Source of the DNA: Curtobacterium sp. MCJR17_055
Lineage (GTDB): Bacteria > Actinomycetota > Actinomycetes > Actinomycetales > Microbacteriaceae
Assembly: GCF_003224335.1 (NCBI RefSeq)
Contig: NZ_QKLF01000002.1
Span: 186,001-250,000 of the forward strand
DNA length: 64,000 nucleotides
Direction of reading: 5' to 3'
The notes under the pieces were generated by a model. That model was not told where the DNA came from. It saw nothing but the letters and a program-made list of their open reading frames with translations, and did not search any database. The position numbers were made by a program, and so were the translations under genes. Shown in pieces: positions 1 through 12,021 of the stretch. Within the stretch, counting starts at the first letter, position 1; every line of letters starts with the position of its first letter.

Positions 1-590
1 GTCAGGTCGGTTGCACTGAGGGGGGCGTCGATCGAACCGAGCGGAGCGCCTGCCGCGTTGGTGAACGTGAAGGCCCTCGTGGACACGACCGACGTCGCCA
101 GCGTGCGGGTCGACACGGGCGTCGCACTCAAGGACGGCGTCGACGCCAGGGGGAAGGTGTAGTAATCACTCGCACCCACCTGGGTGCCCGCCCACTTCGT
201 CTCGGTGATCGATCGTCGGACCGGATCCAGCGTGAGCTGCACCAGCACGGGCCGCGACGCCGTCGAGTCCGTGTTGACGTAGGAAAAGAAGCGGACGCTG
301 GTCGCACTCGCGTACTGGAAGGCGTACTGCGGTTCGTCACCCGTCGACACCGCGTTGTTCGTCGCCGATCGCAGGATCCGGGTCATCTCGTTCATCGCTG
401 CTGCTGCCGTACGCGTGTTGTCGTTGACCGCTCGAGCCGTCACCGACGCGCGTTGCGCCGACACGAGGAAGGACCCTGCGACCGTCAGGATGAGGATGCT
501 GAGGGTCATGGCCACGATGAGTTCGACGAGACTGATGCCGCGCTCCTCGGCGAGCAACCGTCGACGCAGCTCCCTCCACCGCCGCGTCAC
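1..590 (-). CDS. PilW-like minor prepilin (partial, runs off the left edge)
   Basis: The C-terminal part lies outside the window; about 196 residues are visible. Starting at GTG 590 (overlapping the previous stop as GTGA), the protein has a short basic leader ending in Arg-Gly, then ISLVELIVAMT with the conserved Glu at +5, followed by a hydrophobic helix. This is the class III prepilin cleavage/methylation signal recognised by PilD-type peptidases. The remainder is a polar, Ser/Thr-rich region consistent with a pilin globular head. Coding overlap with the upstream minor pilin implies translational coupling. PilW-like is a positional and N-terminal call; PilX or another pseudopilin is possible. 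The frame stays open to base 1. Confidence 0.8.
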   Translation of the reverse strand, partial: MTRRWRELRRRLLAEERGISLVELIVAMTLSILILTVAGSFLVSAQRASVTARAVNDNTRTAAAAMNEMTRILRSATNNAVSTGDEPQYAFQYASATSVRFFSYVNTDSTASRPVLVQLTLDPVRRSITETKWAGTQVGASDYYTFPLASTPSLSATPVSTRTLATSVVSTRAFTFTNAAGAPLGSIDAPLSATDL

Positions 591-1951
591 GGTGCACCCT
601 TCGTCCGGGGATCGAAGAGCACCGTGCGTCCGGAGACCGTCACGTTGACGTTCGTCGCTCCGGCGGAAGCGGCGAAGACGGGAGTGTTCGGCCCGAGCGC
701 TGCCGCGGACGTCCCCTCCTTGAACTGGAAGGCCCCGTACGGCAGGGCGATGGTCGTCGCGGTCCTCGAATCCAGCCCGGTGAAGGTGTAGGTGGTTGCC
801 GGTTGGGTCGTGCACCCGGGGTCGTTCGCGGTGCCCGGCCCGGGAGTCGGCGTCGCGACCAGGACGGTGTCGGAGCCCACGAGCTTCACGTCGATCAGGC
901 CCATCGGGATCTTGACCGTGCTGGAGTCACCCGCGACACCGCCGACCCCGGTGGGGACACTCGCCGCGTCCACCATGAGGTTCGACGTCGTGGGGATCGA
1001 CCACGCCAAGGGGTTGACGTTGGCGCACGTCCTCTTGTCGTACTTGCCCGCGTAGACGTCGTAGCCGTAGGGGAACACCCTCGTCTGCGAGGACGTCACC
1101 GTCGTCACCGTCTGACCGCGGACGAAGGACGCGGAAAGACCGCTCGGCAGTTTCGGGTTGCTCCCGGCCCTGGCGTTCGCCGCGTACTGCAGCGTGACCG
1201 ATGCCGGCTGGTCGAGCACGAACGACTGGCTGGCCACACTGCCAGCGACGGTGGCGACCTGCTTCGACGCGGTGGAAGCGAAGTCCTCGTCGGTGTTCCC
1301 GCTCTTCGAGACCGAGACCTCGTAGGTCCCCGGCTTCACGTCGACGGCGTAGGAGCACCCGTTGGCGTCGGTCGGAGCCGGTTGCTCGGGCGGGAGCGCA
1401 GCACCGCCTCCCACCGGCCTGACGGTGACCGTCGCATCGGTGTTGGGCGCACCGTTCGCCGTCGAGACAGCGATGACGATCGTCGAACTCGTGTTGCTCG
1501 CGACCGATGTCGGTGGCGCGACCAGCGTGTCGATGTCGACGGACCGCTGCTTGCTCGACGTTCCGTTCGACCACGCGACCTGGACGTTGACGCGCTTGTA
1601 GGCGAGGACACCGTCTCCCGCTCCGCATGTGTTGTCGGAGCCCGTGGACGTGATCCAGTTCACCGATCGGGTGACGGTGTACTGCTGCCCACCGACCTGC
1701 GCCGGACTCGACGAGTTGGTCACGGTGAAGACGTCCTTGACGCTCCGCACCCGGTCGATCTCCTGCGTGGCGAGGTTGAGCGCAGCCTCGCGCGAGCGAT
1801 TGTCCTGCGTCAGGTAGATGCTCGAGACGATGCCCGCGGCGACCCCTGCTGCGATCATCGCGAACACGGTCATCGCGACCATCACCTCGATGATGGTGAA
1901 GCCGTCCTGCCGCTCGCGCGCCGACTGGAGGAGGAAACTGATGCGCCGCAT
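587..1951 (-). CDS. PilV-like minor prepilin with large extracellular head
   Basis: 454 residues. Residues about 1-17 are a basic leader, then Gly followed by FTIIEVMVAMTVF, a canonical prepilin cleavage site with Glu5 and a membrane helix. The rest is far larger than a typical minor pilin. Around residues 150-215 a stretch (TVTVRPVGG, then a Gly-Cys pair, then VKPGTYEVSVSKSG) resembles a carboxypeptidase-regulatory/prealbumin-like beta domain, which suggests an adhesive or tip module. Several cysteines (CGAGDG, GCSY, TCANVN, GCTT) could form disulfides outside the cell. It follows the major pilin after a strong hairpin and overlaps the next pilin gene by 4 bp. The PilV-like label comes from order and N-terminus; head function is inference. 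Confidence 0.82.
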   Translation of the reverse strand: MRRISFLLQSARERQDGFTIIEVMVAMTVFAMIAAGVAAGIVSSIYLTQDNRSREAALNLATQEIDRVRSVKDVFTVTNSSSPAQVGGQQYTVTRSVNWITSTGSDNTCGAGDGVLAYKRVNVQVAWSNGTSSKQRSVDIDTLVAPPTSVASNTSSTIVIAVSTANGAPNTDATVTVRPVGGGAALPPEQPAPTDANGCSYAVDVKPGTYEVSVSKSGNTDEDFASTASKQVATVAGSVASQSFVLDQPASVTLQYAANARAGSNPKLPSGLSASFVRGQTVTTVTSSQTRVFPYGYDVYAGKYDKRTCANVNPLAWSIPTTSNLMVDAASVPTGVGGVAGDSSTVKIPMGLIDVKLVGSDTVLVATPTPGPGTANDPGCTTQPATTYTFTGLDSRTATTIALPYGAFQFKEGTSAAALGPNTPVFAASAGATNVNVTVSGRTVLFDPRTKGAP

Positions 1952-1983
1952 CGTCGTCTCCCTTCGGGTCGCGGGCAGTGGAA

Positions 1984-2025
1984 CGGCGGCGGGCTCGGAC
2001 CCGGGAGGTCGCGAGCCCGCCGCCG
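1984..2025 (-). terminator. Hairpin between major pilin and minor pilins (attenuator/terminator)
   Basis: A 14-bp perfect stem (1984-1997 with 2012-2025) encloses GACC/GGTC as a short inner helix. It sits 10 bp past the major-pilin stop, before the minor-pilin gene. No T-run follows, as is usual in high-GC actinobacteria. It would let most transcripts end after the abundant pilin or protect the pilin mRNA 3' end. Confidence 0.65.
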
Positions 2026-2034
2026 CGGATCAGA

Positions 2035-2472
2035 TCAGGAGCAGACGGTCTCGGAGACGCCGCTGTCCTGCGTCACGTAGAACGACTTGTTGTTGTTGCT
2101 GACCGCCTTCAGGCAGAACTTGCCGTCCGTGCCGTTGGCGCCCGAGACGAAGGCGGGAGCGGTACCCGGAGTCGTGTAGGTGGACGTCGGGTTCGGGTAG
2201 CCCTGTTCCGACAGCGACGTGAGGTTCGCGGGGTTCTTGTTGTTCTGCGTGAAGTACGTCACGACGGCGGTCTTGGCGTTCGTCAGGTCCGACTTCGCCG
2301 CGGACTCCTTCGCGTTGTTCTGCACACCCACGTACACCGGGATGGCGATCGCGGCGAGGATGCCGATGATGATGACCACGACGAGGAGCTCGATGAGCGT
2401 GAAGCCCTTTTCCTTGTCAGCGGCGAGGTTCTGCCGGCGAGCGTTCAGCTTGCCCAGGAGTGCAAAGTACAT
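2035..2472 (-). CDS. pilA: Major type IV pilin
   Basis: 145 residues from ATG 2472, chosen over an upstream in-frame start because GGAAA precedes it and the leader then has a usual length. The leader (MYFALLGKLNARRQNLAADKEKG) is cleaved after Gly; the mature N-terminus is FTLIELLVVVIIIGILAAIA with Glu5, then the helix continues through IPVYVGVQNNAKESAAKSDL. Two cysteines near the C-terminus (KFCLKA and the TVCS end) can form the usual D-region disulfide. Known role: the polymerised subunit of the pilus fibre. Its own upstream region, with a direct-repeat array, and the hairpin after it suggest expression separate from the assembly genes. Confidence 0.9.
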   Translation of the reverse strand: MYFALLGKLNARRQNLAADKEKGFTLIELLVVVIIIGILAAIAIPVYVGVQNNAKESAAKSDLTNAKTAVVTYFTQNNKNPANLTSLSEQGYPNPTSTYTTPGTAPAFVSGANGTDGKFCLKAVSNNNKSFYVTQDSGVSETVCS

Positions 2473-2573
2473 TGCATTTCCAATCGATTGAGAATGTGAG
2501 GAGAAATCATTCGGGGCCGTGCTGCCGCCGTCATCCATCGTATTGAGCGGATTTCTCGGCCATAATCCCGAGA

Positions 2574-2653
2574 ACGGGGGTCAAAGTGCAGGGAAACACC
2601 CCCACTACCGGGGTCAAGAATGACCTGACTTCCCCACGATCGGGGGTCATGAA
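2574..2653. promoter_or_regulatory. Three GGGGTCA elements phased at 33 bp upstream of the pilin
   Basis: GGGGTCA occurs at 2577-2583, 2610-2616 and 2643-2649, exactly 33 bp apart (about three DNA turns), each with C two bases before it. They lie between the pilC stop and the pilin start. The surrounding 190 bp is clearly less G+C-rich than the genes. A weak -10-like TACGAT on the minus strand lies downstream at 2536-2541. Inferred: a regulator array for pilin transcription. Confidence 0.55.
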
Positions 2654-2664
2654 AAGCGCCCTGC

Positions 2665-3888
2665 CTACTTGACCAGGGTGGTGATCTGGAAGATCGGCAG
2701 GTAGAGCGCGACGATCATGCCGCCGACGACGACGCCGAGGAACGCGATCAGGAGTGGCTCGATCAGGGACGTCAGCGCCTCGGTCGTCGCTTCGACTTCC
2801 GCGTCGTAGAACACCGCGATCTTCTCGAGCATGACCTCGAGGGAACCAGCGTCTTCACCGACGGAGACCATCTGCGCCACCATGCTCGGGAAGATATCTT
2901 CCTCGGCGAGCGGTTCGGCGATCGTCGTGCCTTTCCGTACCGATTCGGAAACGCGCGCAGTTGCATTCTCGATGACGATGTTCCCGGAGACCTGACCGGC
3001 GATCTGCAGGCCCTGGAGGATCGGCACGCCCGCGGCGATCATGTTCGAGAGATTACGGGAGAACCGGGCGATGACGATCTTCCGGTTCAACGCGCCGAAC
3101 ACCGGCACGCGGAGCTTGATCGGGTCGAAGAACGAGCGAACCCTCACCGAGTTCTTGTTGGCGCGCCACCAGAGCCAGGCCACGATCACCAACGGGATGA
3201 GGACCGGCAAGACGAACTTCATCGAGCGGGACGCGTAGACGAGCAGCATCGTCGGCAGCGGGAGGGTTCCCCCCAGGTTGGAGAACATGTCCTGGAAGAT
3301 CGGCACGATGAAGATCAGCATGATCGCCACCGCGGCGAGCGACATGATGAGCACGACGACCGGGTAGGTCATGGCCGACTTGATCGTCGTGCGGAGCTTG
3401 TGCTCCTTCTCGAAGTTCGTCGCGATCGAGTCCATCGCCTGGTCGAGGAACCCGCCGGTCTCCCCCGCGCGGATCATGTTGATCATGATCGGCGGGAAGT
3501 CGGCCTCGTAGCGACCAACGGCGTCCGAGAAGGAGACACCCTGCTCGACCTCGTCGCGGACCTTCTGGAGGATGCCCTTGAGTTTCTTGTTCTCGGTCTG
3601 GTCCGCGAGGATCCCGAGCGTCTTCAGCAGGGACAACCCCGACGACAGCATCGTCGACGCCTGCCGCGCCATGACCGCGAGGTCCTTGAGGCCGACGCCT
3701 TTCTCGAAGCCGGGGATCTTGATCTCGGTCTGCAGGCCCGTGCCGGCCTTGGCCTCGGTGATCGCGATCGGCGAGACGCCCATCCCCCGGAGCCGCTGGA
3801 CGACGGCCCCCTCGGAGGCGGCGTCGAGCCGACCCTTGACGAGCTTGCCGGAGCCGTCGCGGCCCCGGTAGTCGAACGCGAGGGACAT
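2665..3888 (-). CDS. pilC: PilC/GspF-type pilus inner-membrane platform protein
   Basis: 407 residues from ATG 3888, overlapping the pilT stop (ATGA). The N-terminus (SLAFDYRGRDGSGKLVKGRL) is the usual start of PilC proteins. Two GspF domains follow: LAVMARQASTMLSSGLSLLK in the first and FSRNLSNMIAAGVPILQGL in the second. Hydrophobic segments lie near PVVVLIMSLAAVAIMLIFIV, FVLPVLIPLVIVAWLWW and the C-terminal LLIAFLGVVVGGMIVALYLP. Known role: membrane anchor that couples the PilB and PilT motors to pilin movement. Length is normal for the family. It lies directly after pilT, in the order pilB-pilT-pilC found in actinobacterial type IV pilus loci. Confidence 0.93.
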   Translation of the reverse strand: MSLAFDYRGRDGSGKLVKGRLDAASEGAVVQRLRGMGVSPIAITEAKAGTGLQTEIKIPGFEKGVGLKDLAVMARQASTMLSSGLSLLKTLGILADQTENKKLKGILQKVRDEVEQGVSFSDAVGRYEADFPPIMINMIRAGETGGFLDQAMDSIATNFEKEHKLRTTIKSAMTYPVVVLIMSLAAVAIMLIFIVPIFQDMFSNLGGTLPLPTMLLVYASRSMKFVLPVLIPLVIVAWLWWRANKNSVRVRSFFDPIKLRVPVFGALNRKIVIARFSRNLSNMIAAGVPILQGLQIAGQVSGNIVIENATARVSESVRKGTTIAEPLAEEDIFPSMVAQMVSVGEDAGSLEVMLEKIAVFYDAEVEATTEALTSLIEPLLIAFLGVVVGGMIVALYLPIFQITTLVK

Positions 3889-5501
3889 CAGTAACCTCCG
3901 GAGAACTTGTCGCCGAAGTCGATCCCGCTCGCGGCGATCGCGTCGGCGGACGCGTCGGACGGTGATTCGACGCGCTGCACCAGCCGGTCGAAGCCCTCGA
4001 GGTCGTGGACCTTCTCGAGCGCCGCCTTGCGGGTGATGGTGCCGACGTTGACCAGTTCGGCCAGGTCCTGGTCCATGGTGTGCATGCCCGCGTCCCGCCC
4101 CGCCTGCATTGCCGAGGTGATCTGGTACGTCTTGCCCTCGCGGATGAGGTTGCCGATGGCGGGGGTGGTCTTCATGATCTCGGTGGACACGATGCGCCCG
4201 GTGCCGTTCGCCTTCGGGACGAGGGTCTGGCAGACGACGCCTTCGAGCGTCGCCGCGAGCTGCGTGCGGATCTGCCCCTGCTGGTGCGGTGGGAAGACGT
4301 CGATGACGCGGTCGATCGTGCCGGGAGCGCTCTGCGTGTGCAGGGTCGCGAAGACGAGGTGGCCGGTCTCGGCGGCGGTCAGCGCGACCGAGATCGTCTC
4401 GAGGTCGCGGAGCTCGCCGATGAGGATGACGTCCGGGTCCTGGCGGAGGACGTGCTTGAGCGCGCGGGCGAAGGAGTGGGTGTCCGCCCCGACCTCCCGC
4501 TGGTTGATGATCGCCTTCTTGTGCTCGTGCATGAACTCGATCGGGTCCTCGACCGTGACGATGTGGTCGGCGCGGGTCTCGTTGACGAGGTCGATGAGCG
4601 CGGCGAGCGTCGTGGACTTGCCCGAGCCGGTCGGCCCGGTGACGAGGACGAGCCCGCGGGACAGCTTCGAGAACTCCCCGACGTGCTCGGGGATCCCGAG
4701 CTGCTTCAGCGTCTTGATCTTCGTGGGGATGATGCGGAAGGCCGCTCCCCAGTTGCCGCGCTGCTGGTAGAAGTTCACGCGGAAGCGGTACTCCGGCGAC
4801 AGCGAGTACGCGAAGTCGAGTTCCTGCTCCTGGTCGAACTGCGCGGCCTGGTCGCCCGACAGGAGCGTCTTGAGGGCGGCGATGACCTTGTTGCGGGCCC
4901 ACGGGCCTCCCGGCACGGCGGGTCGGAGCGACCCGTCGACCCGCACGGTCGGCGGGGCGTCCGCGGTCACGTGCAGGTCCGATGCGCCCTGGTAGACGAC
5001 CTGCGCGAGGGCGGTGATGAGGTCGGAGTCGGCCACCTCGCGCGCGTGGCGGGTGAAGTTGATCTCGGGGCTGCCGGTCGGCGTGACCACCTGGGTCGGC
5101 GCGTGCGGCGCGACGCTCGGGAGGCTCGTGGTCGCGGCCGCGGGCGCCACCGGCAAGCGCTCGGTCACCTGGTACGGGTCGTACCCGTAGGTGGCGGTCG
5201 ACGGCGGGACCGCGGCCGGCGGGGTCGCCGGCACGGCCTGCGGCTGCGCGACGGGGACGGCGACGGGCTGCCCGACCGGCGCGGACCACGCGGTCAGGTC
5301 GTCGCCGAGGTCGTAGACGGCCGCCGACGGCCCGGCTGCCGCGGCGGGCGGGTACGAGGTCGGTGCCGCCTGCGCGGCCTGCGCGAGGCGTGCGGCACGG
5401 CGACCGCCGACCTCGACACCGGGCATGCCGGGCGTCCCGGGGTGCCAGCCGGCCACCGGCTCGTCGCTGGCGGGCGTCACGTCGTAGACGGACTCGGTCA
5501 T
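3888..5501 (-). CDS. pilT: PilT-type retraction ATPase with long N-terminal extension
   Basis: 537 residues. Residues 1 to about 145 are a Pro/Ala/Val-rich extension not seen in classical PilT (about 350 residues). The core follows: GASDLHVTADAPPTVRVDG, Walker A GPTGSGKS at 289-296, the Asp box around TVEDPIEF, Walker B DPDVILIGELRD at 355-366, the His box ATLHTQSAPGTIDRVID, and NLIREGKTYQI at 451-461, close to the AIRNLIRE motif that marks PilT rather than PilB. Known role: hexameric ATPase driving pilus retraction and twitching. It sits between pilB (18 bp upstream) and pilC (4-bp overlap), so one operon is likely. The extension may tether or regulate the motor; that is inference. Confidence 0.93.
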   Translation of the reverse strand: MTESVYDVTPASDEPVAGWHPGTPGMPGVEVGGRRAARLAQAAQAAPTSYPPAAAAGPSAAVYDLGDDLTAWSAPVGQPVAVPVAQPQAVPATPPAAVPPSTATYGYDPYQVTERLPVAPAAATTSLPSVAPHAPTQVVTPTGSPEINFTRHAREVADSDLITALAQVVYQGASDLHVTADAPPTVRVDGSLRPAVPGGPWARNKVIAALKTLLSGDQAAQFDQEQELDFAYSLSPEYRFRVNFYQQRGNWGAAFRIIPTKIKTLKQLGIPEHVGEFSKLSRGLVLVTGPTGSGKSTTLAALIDLVNETRADHIVTVEDPIEFMHEHKKAIINQREVGADTHSFARALKHVLRQDPDVILIGELRDLETISVALTAAETGHLVFATLHTQSAPGTIDRVIDVFPPHQQGQIRTQLAATLEGVVCQTLVPKANGTGRIVSTEIMKTTPAIGNLIREGKTYQITSAMQAGRDAGMHTMDQDLAELVNVGTITRKAALEKVHDLEGFDRLVQRVESPSDASADAIAASGIDFGDKFSGGY

Positions 5502-5519
5502 CTGCTCGTCCTCCAGGGG

Positions 5520-7190
5520 CTACGCGACCACGCGCAGGATCTCGTCGACGCTCGTGAGTCCGAGCTTGACCTTCTCCCACCCGTCCATCCGGAGGGTGAG
5601 CATGCCCTGCTGCTGGGCGACACGGCCGATCTCCGCGCTCGAGGCACGGGCGACGGCGAGCCGCTCGATCTCCTCCGTGACGGTCATCACCTCGTGCAGT
5701 GCGATGCGCCCGCGGTACCCGGTGTTCGAGCACACGGCGCAGCCGAGGGGAGCGAAGAAGTCCGGGACGGCGGCGTCGGGCGCGTCGAGGAACCCGAGGG
5801 CGTGCAGCTGCTCGGCCTCGTACACGGCGGGCACCTTGCAGCGGTCGCAGAGCTTGCGTGCGAGGCGTTGGGCGACGACGCAGTCGAGGGCGGACCCGAC
5901 CAGGAACGGTTCGATGTCCATCTCGGTGAGGCGGGTGACGGCCGAGGGGGCGTCGTTCGTGTGCAGGGTGGAGAGCACGAGGTGGCCGGTGAGGGACGCC
6001 TCGATCGCGATCTGCGCGGTCTCGTGGTCGCGGATCTCACCGAGGAGCACGACGTCCGGGTCGGACCGGAGGATGCTGCGGAGGGCGGACGCGAACGTCA
6101 GGCCGGCCTTCGGGTTGACCTGCACCTGGTTGACGCCGGCCATCCGGTACTCGACCGGGTCCTCGACCGTGATGACGTTGATCTCCGGCTTCGCGACGGC
6201 GTTCAGCGTCGTGTACAGCGTCGTGGACTTGCCGGAACCGGTCGGGCCGGTGACCAGGATCATGCCGTACGGCTTCGAGTAGGACTTCTGGTACGCCGCC
6301 GCGTTGCGGTCGAGCAGGTTGAGGTCCTTGAGGGTCAACGACGTGTTCGTGTTGTCGAGGATCCGCATGACGACCTTCTCGCCCCACACGGTCGGCAGGG
6401 TCGCCACGCGCAGGTCGATCTGCCGACCACCGTGCCGCACGGACATACGGCCGTCCTGCGGCTTCCGACGCTCGGCGATGTCGATGTCGCTCATGATCTT
6501 GAGCCGGCTGATGACGCCGTTCTGGATGTTCTTCGGCGCCGGGGTCATCTCGTGCAGCACGCCGTCGATGCGGTAGCGGACCCGGACCTCGTGCTCGCCG
6601 GGCTCGATGTGGATGTCGGACGCGTGGTCCTGGATCGCCTGGGACACGAGCAGGTTCACGAAGCGCACGATCGGCACGTCGTCCAGGGAGCCGTCGCCGA
6701 TGTCCGCCTGCTGCTCGTTCGAGCGCGAGGCCTCTTCCTCGAGCGAGGAGGTGAGGTCGTTGAGCTCGTCGTCGGCACGGAGGTACCGGTCGAACGCGGC
6801 GAGCAGGTCGCGCTCGTCGACCTGCAGGGGCTTGATCGGGCGACCGGAGGCCGCGCGGGCGTCGTCGATCGCCAGGACGTTCGCCGGGTTCACCATGGCG
6901 AGCACGAGGGTCTCCCCCTCGAACCCGATCCCGAGGACCGAGTGCCGGCGGCAGAGCGGTGCGGGCAGCACCGAGACCGCGGTGCCGTCGACCGGGTAGT
7001 CGGTGAGCGGGACGGTCTTCGAGTTGTGCGAGGCGGCGCGCGCGGTGATGTACTGCGCCTCGCTCACCACGCCCTGTTCGACCAGCGAGCGGATCGCCTG
7101 CTCGTCGACGTCCTCGTGGCCGGTCATGGCGTCGAGGTACTCGATCGGGAGCGCACCGTTGAGGATGAGGATCTCGGACAGGGTTGCCAT
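5520..7190 (-). CDS. pilB: PilB/GspE-type pilus extension ATPase
   Basis: 556 residues from ATG 7190, chosen because AAGGAGGT lies 9 bases upstream; an in-frame extension to 7511 is unlike the family. An N-terminal MshEN-like domain (about 1-150) is followed by SDIHIEPGEHEVRVRYRIDG, Walker A GPTGSGKS at 315-322, Asp box TVEDPVEYRM, Walker B DPDVVLLGEIRD at 377-388 and His box STLHTNDAPSAVTRL. The metal site typical of PilB is present: Cys448-x2-Cys451 and Cys484-x2-Cys487. Known role: polymerisation of pilin from the inner face of the membrane. First gene of the pilB-pilT-pilC set. Confidence 0.94.
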   Translation of the reverse strand: MATLSEILILNGALPIEYLDAMTGHEDVDEQAIRSLVEQGVVSEAQYITARAASHNSKTVPLTDYPVDGTAVSVLPAPLCRRHSVLGIGFEGETLVLAMVNPANVLAIDDARAASGRPIKPLQVDERDLLAAFDRYLRADDELNDLTSSLEEEASRSNEQQADIGDGSLDDVPIVRFVNLLVSQAIQDHASDIHIEPGEHEVRVRYRIDGVLHEMTPAPKNIQNGVISRLKIMSDIDIAERRKPQDGRMSVRHGGRQIDLRVATLPTVWGEKVVMRILDNTNTSLTLKDLNLLDRNAAAYQKSYSKPYGMILVTGPTGSGKSTTLYTTLNAVAKPEINVITVEDPVEYRMAGVNQVQVNPKAGLTFASALRSILRSDPDVVLLGEIRDHETAQIAIEASLTGHLVLSTLHTNDAPSAVTRLTEMDIEPFLVGSALDCVVAQRLARKLCDRCKVPAVYEAEQLHALGFLDAPDAAVPDFFAPLGCAVCSNTGYRGRIALHEVMTVTEEIERLAVARASSAEIGRVAQQQGMLTLRMDGWEKVKLGLTSVDEILRVVA

Positions 7191-7519
7191 GAGCCCTGTA
7201 CCTCCTTGCTGCCGGGCGCGCCGAAGCGGCGTGGTTCGATGCGCGCCGCCAGGGGTACGACGCTCGTCCACGCTACGTCCGGGCACGCTCCCGGAGCAGT
7301 CCCAGAAGGAGGGGGCGGAGGAGTTGTTGCTGGACCCAGAACAGGGGTACCGACGGGTATCGAGGTGACGGCGAACGCGCATGACCGACAGCATCAGCCC
7401 CACCGATCGCGTCGCGTTCCCGAACGGATCCTCCTGTGCACGGCCGGCGCGCAGGACCGGCTGTGGCGGGGAAGTCGCGACCCCTCGACGCGCCCGGTGA
7501 GCAGGGACCATGATGAGGC
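7191..7519. other. Non-coding region between pilB and the VOC gene
   Basis: No gene can be supported here. The element CAGGGGTAC followed by (C)GACG occurs twice, at 7250-7262 and 7342-7355, upstream of pilB. Its GGGGT core recalls the GGGGTCA array before the pilin, so shared regulation is possible but unproven. The pilB ribosome-binding site AAGGAGGT is at the left end. No convincing -35/-10 pair was found. Confidence 0.4.
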
Positions 7520-7918
7520 ATGGACATCACGAGCGTGACCGTGGGGCTGCCCGTCACCGACCTCGAGGCGTCCTGCCTCTGGTACGGCGCGGTGTTCGAA
7601 CGACTCGAGCCGGACCTCGAACCGACCGAGGGCGTCGCCGAGTACGAGGTCGGCGGGATCTGGATCCAGCTCCTCGAGGACCCCGATGCCGACGAGAACC
7701 CGGCGACCGTCCGCTTCGGCGTCGACGACGTGGCCGCCCAGCACGCCCGGATCGCCGCGCTCGGCATCGACGTGGGTCCGGTCGAGTGTGTCGACGGTGC
7801 GGTCGACTGGTTCGACGTCCGCGACCCGGACGGCAACGTCCTCAACCTGTACTCGCTCGCCGACGAGCGCGGGCGCGGATCCGGCGGCCGCGACAGCGGC
7901 GCCGACCGCCCCGTCTAG
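7520..7918 (+). CDS. VOC-family (glyoxalase/bleomycin-resistance-like) protein
   Basis: 132 residues. One vicinal-oxygen-chelate domain: the start MDITSVTVGLPVTDLEASCLWYGAVFE matches the beta-alpha-beta module, and the second half (VRFGVDDVAAQHARIAALGI, then WFDVRDPDGNVLNLYS) matches the family's closing module with the DPDGN turn. These proteins bind metal and act as lyases, dioxygenases or antibiotic binders; the substrate cannot be read from the sequence. Most VOC metal ligands (His/Glu) are weak here: a canonical first His is absent, so it may be a binding protein. GATGAGG overlaps the start region as a ribosome site. It stands alone between pilB and rpoC. Confidence 0.8.
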   Translation: MDITSVTVGLPVTDLEASCLWYGAVFERLEPDLEPTEGVAEYEVGGIWIQLLEDPDADENPATVRFGVDDVAAQHARIAALGIDVGPVECVDGAVDWFDVRDPDGNVLNLYSLADERGRGSGGRDSGADRPV

Positions 7919-7974
7919 GAATCCAGACGGCAGGCCGGGAGGCCCGTGACGGGGCCGCCCCGGGCCTCCCGTCC

Positions 7975-8038
7975 GGCTCCGCCCACAACGGGCTCCGCCC
8001 ACAACGGGCTCCGCCCACAACGGGCTCCGCCCACAACG
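7975..8038. repeat. Four perfect 16-bp tandem repeats
   Basis: Unit GGCTCCGCCCACAACG occurs four times without mismatch (7975, 7991, 8007, 8023). The array ends two bases before the rpoC terminator hairpin, in the gap between convergent genes. Sixteen is not a multiple of three, and no coding frame uses it. Confidence 0.95.
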
Positions 8039-8039
8039 G

Positions 8040-8077
8040 GGAAGGGCCCCGCATCCTGACGGATGCGGGGCCCTTCC
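8040..8077. terminator. Strong bidirectional-looking hairpin after rpoC
   Basis: A 17-bp perfect stem (8040-8056 with 8061-8077) and TGAC loop lie between the convergent VOC gene and rpoC, 16 bp past the rpoC stop. No long U-run is present on either side, so it is a high-GC style intrinsic terminator or a 3'-end stabiliser for the rpoBC mRNA. Confidence 0.85.
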
Positions 8078-8092
8078 TGGGGGTCACTCGGT

Positions 8093-11974
<3,882 letters not shown>

Positions 11975-12021
11975 TGTTCTTCTCTCTTGCTGAGTTCGAA
12001 ACGTGTTCGGTACGGGAGGGA

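Noticed and set aside
7975-8038. CRISPR-like repeat array
   Set aside because: Units are directly adjacent with no spacers and there are no cas genes. The arrays at 44250, 46952 and 48006 fail for the same reason.
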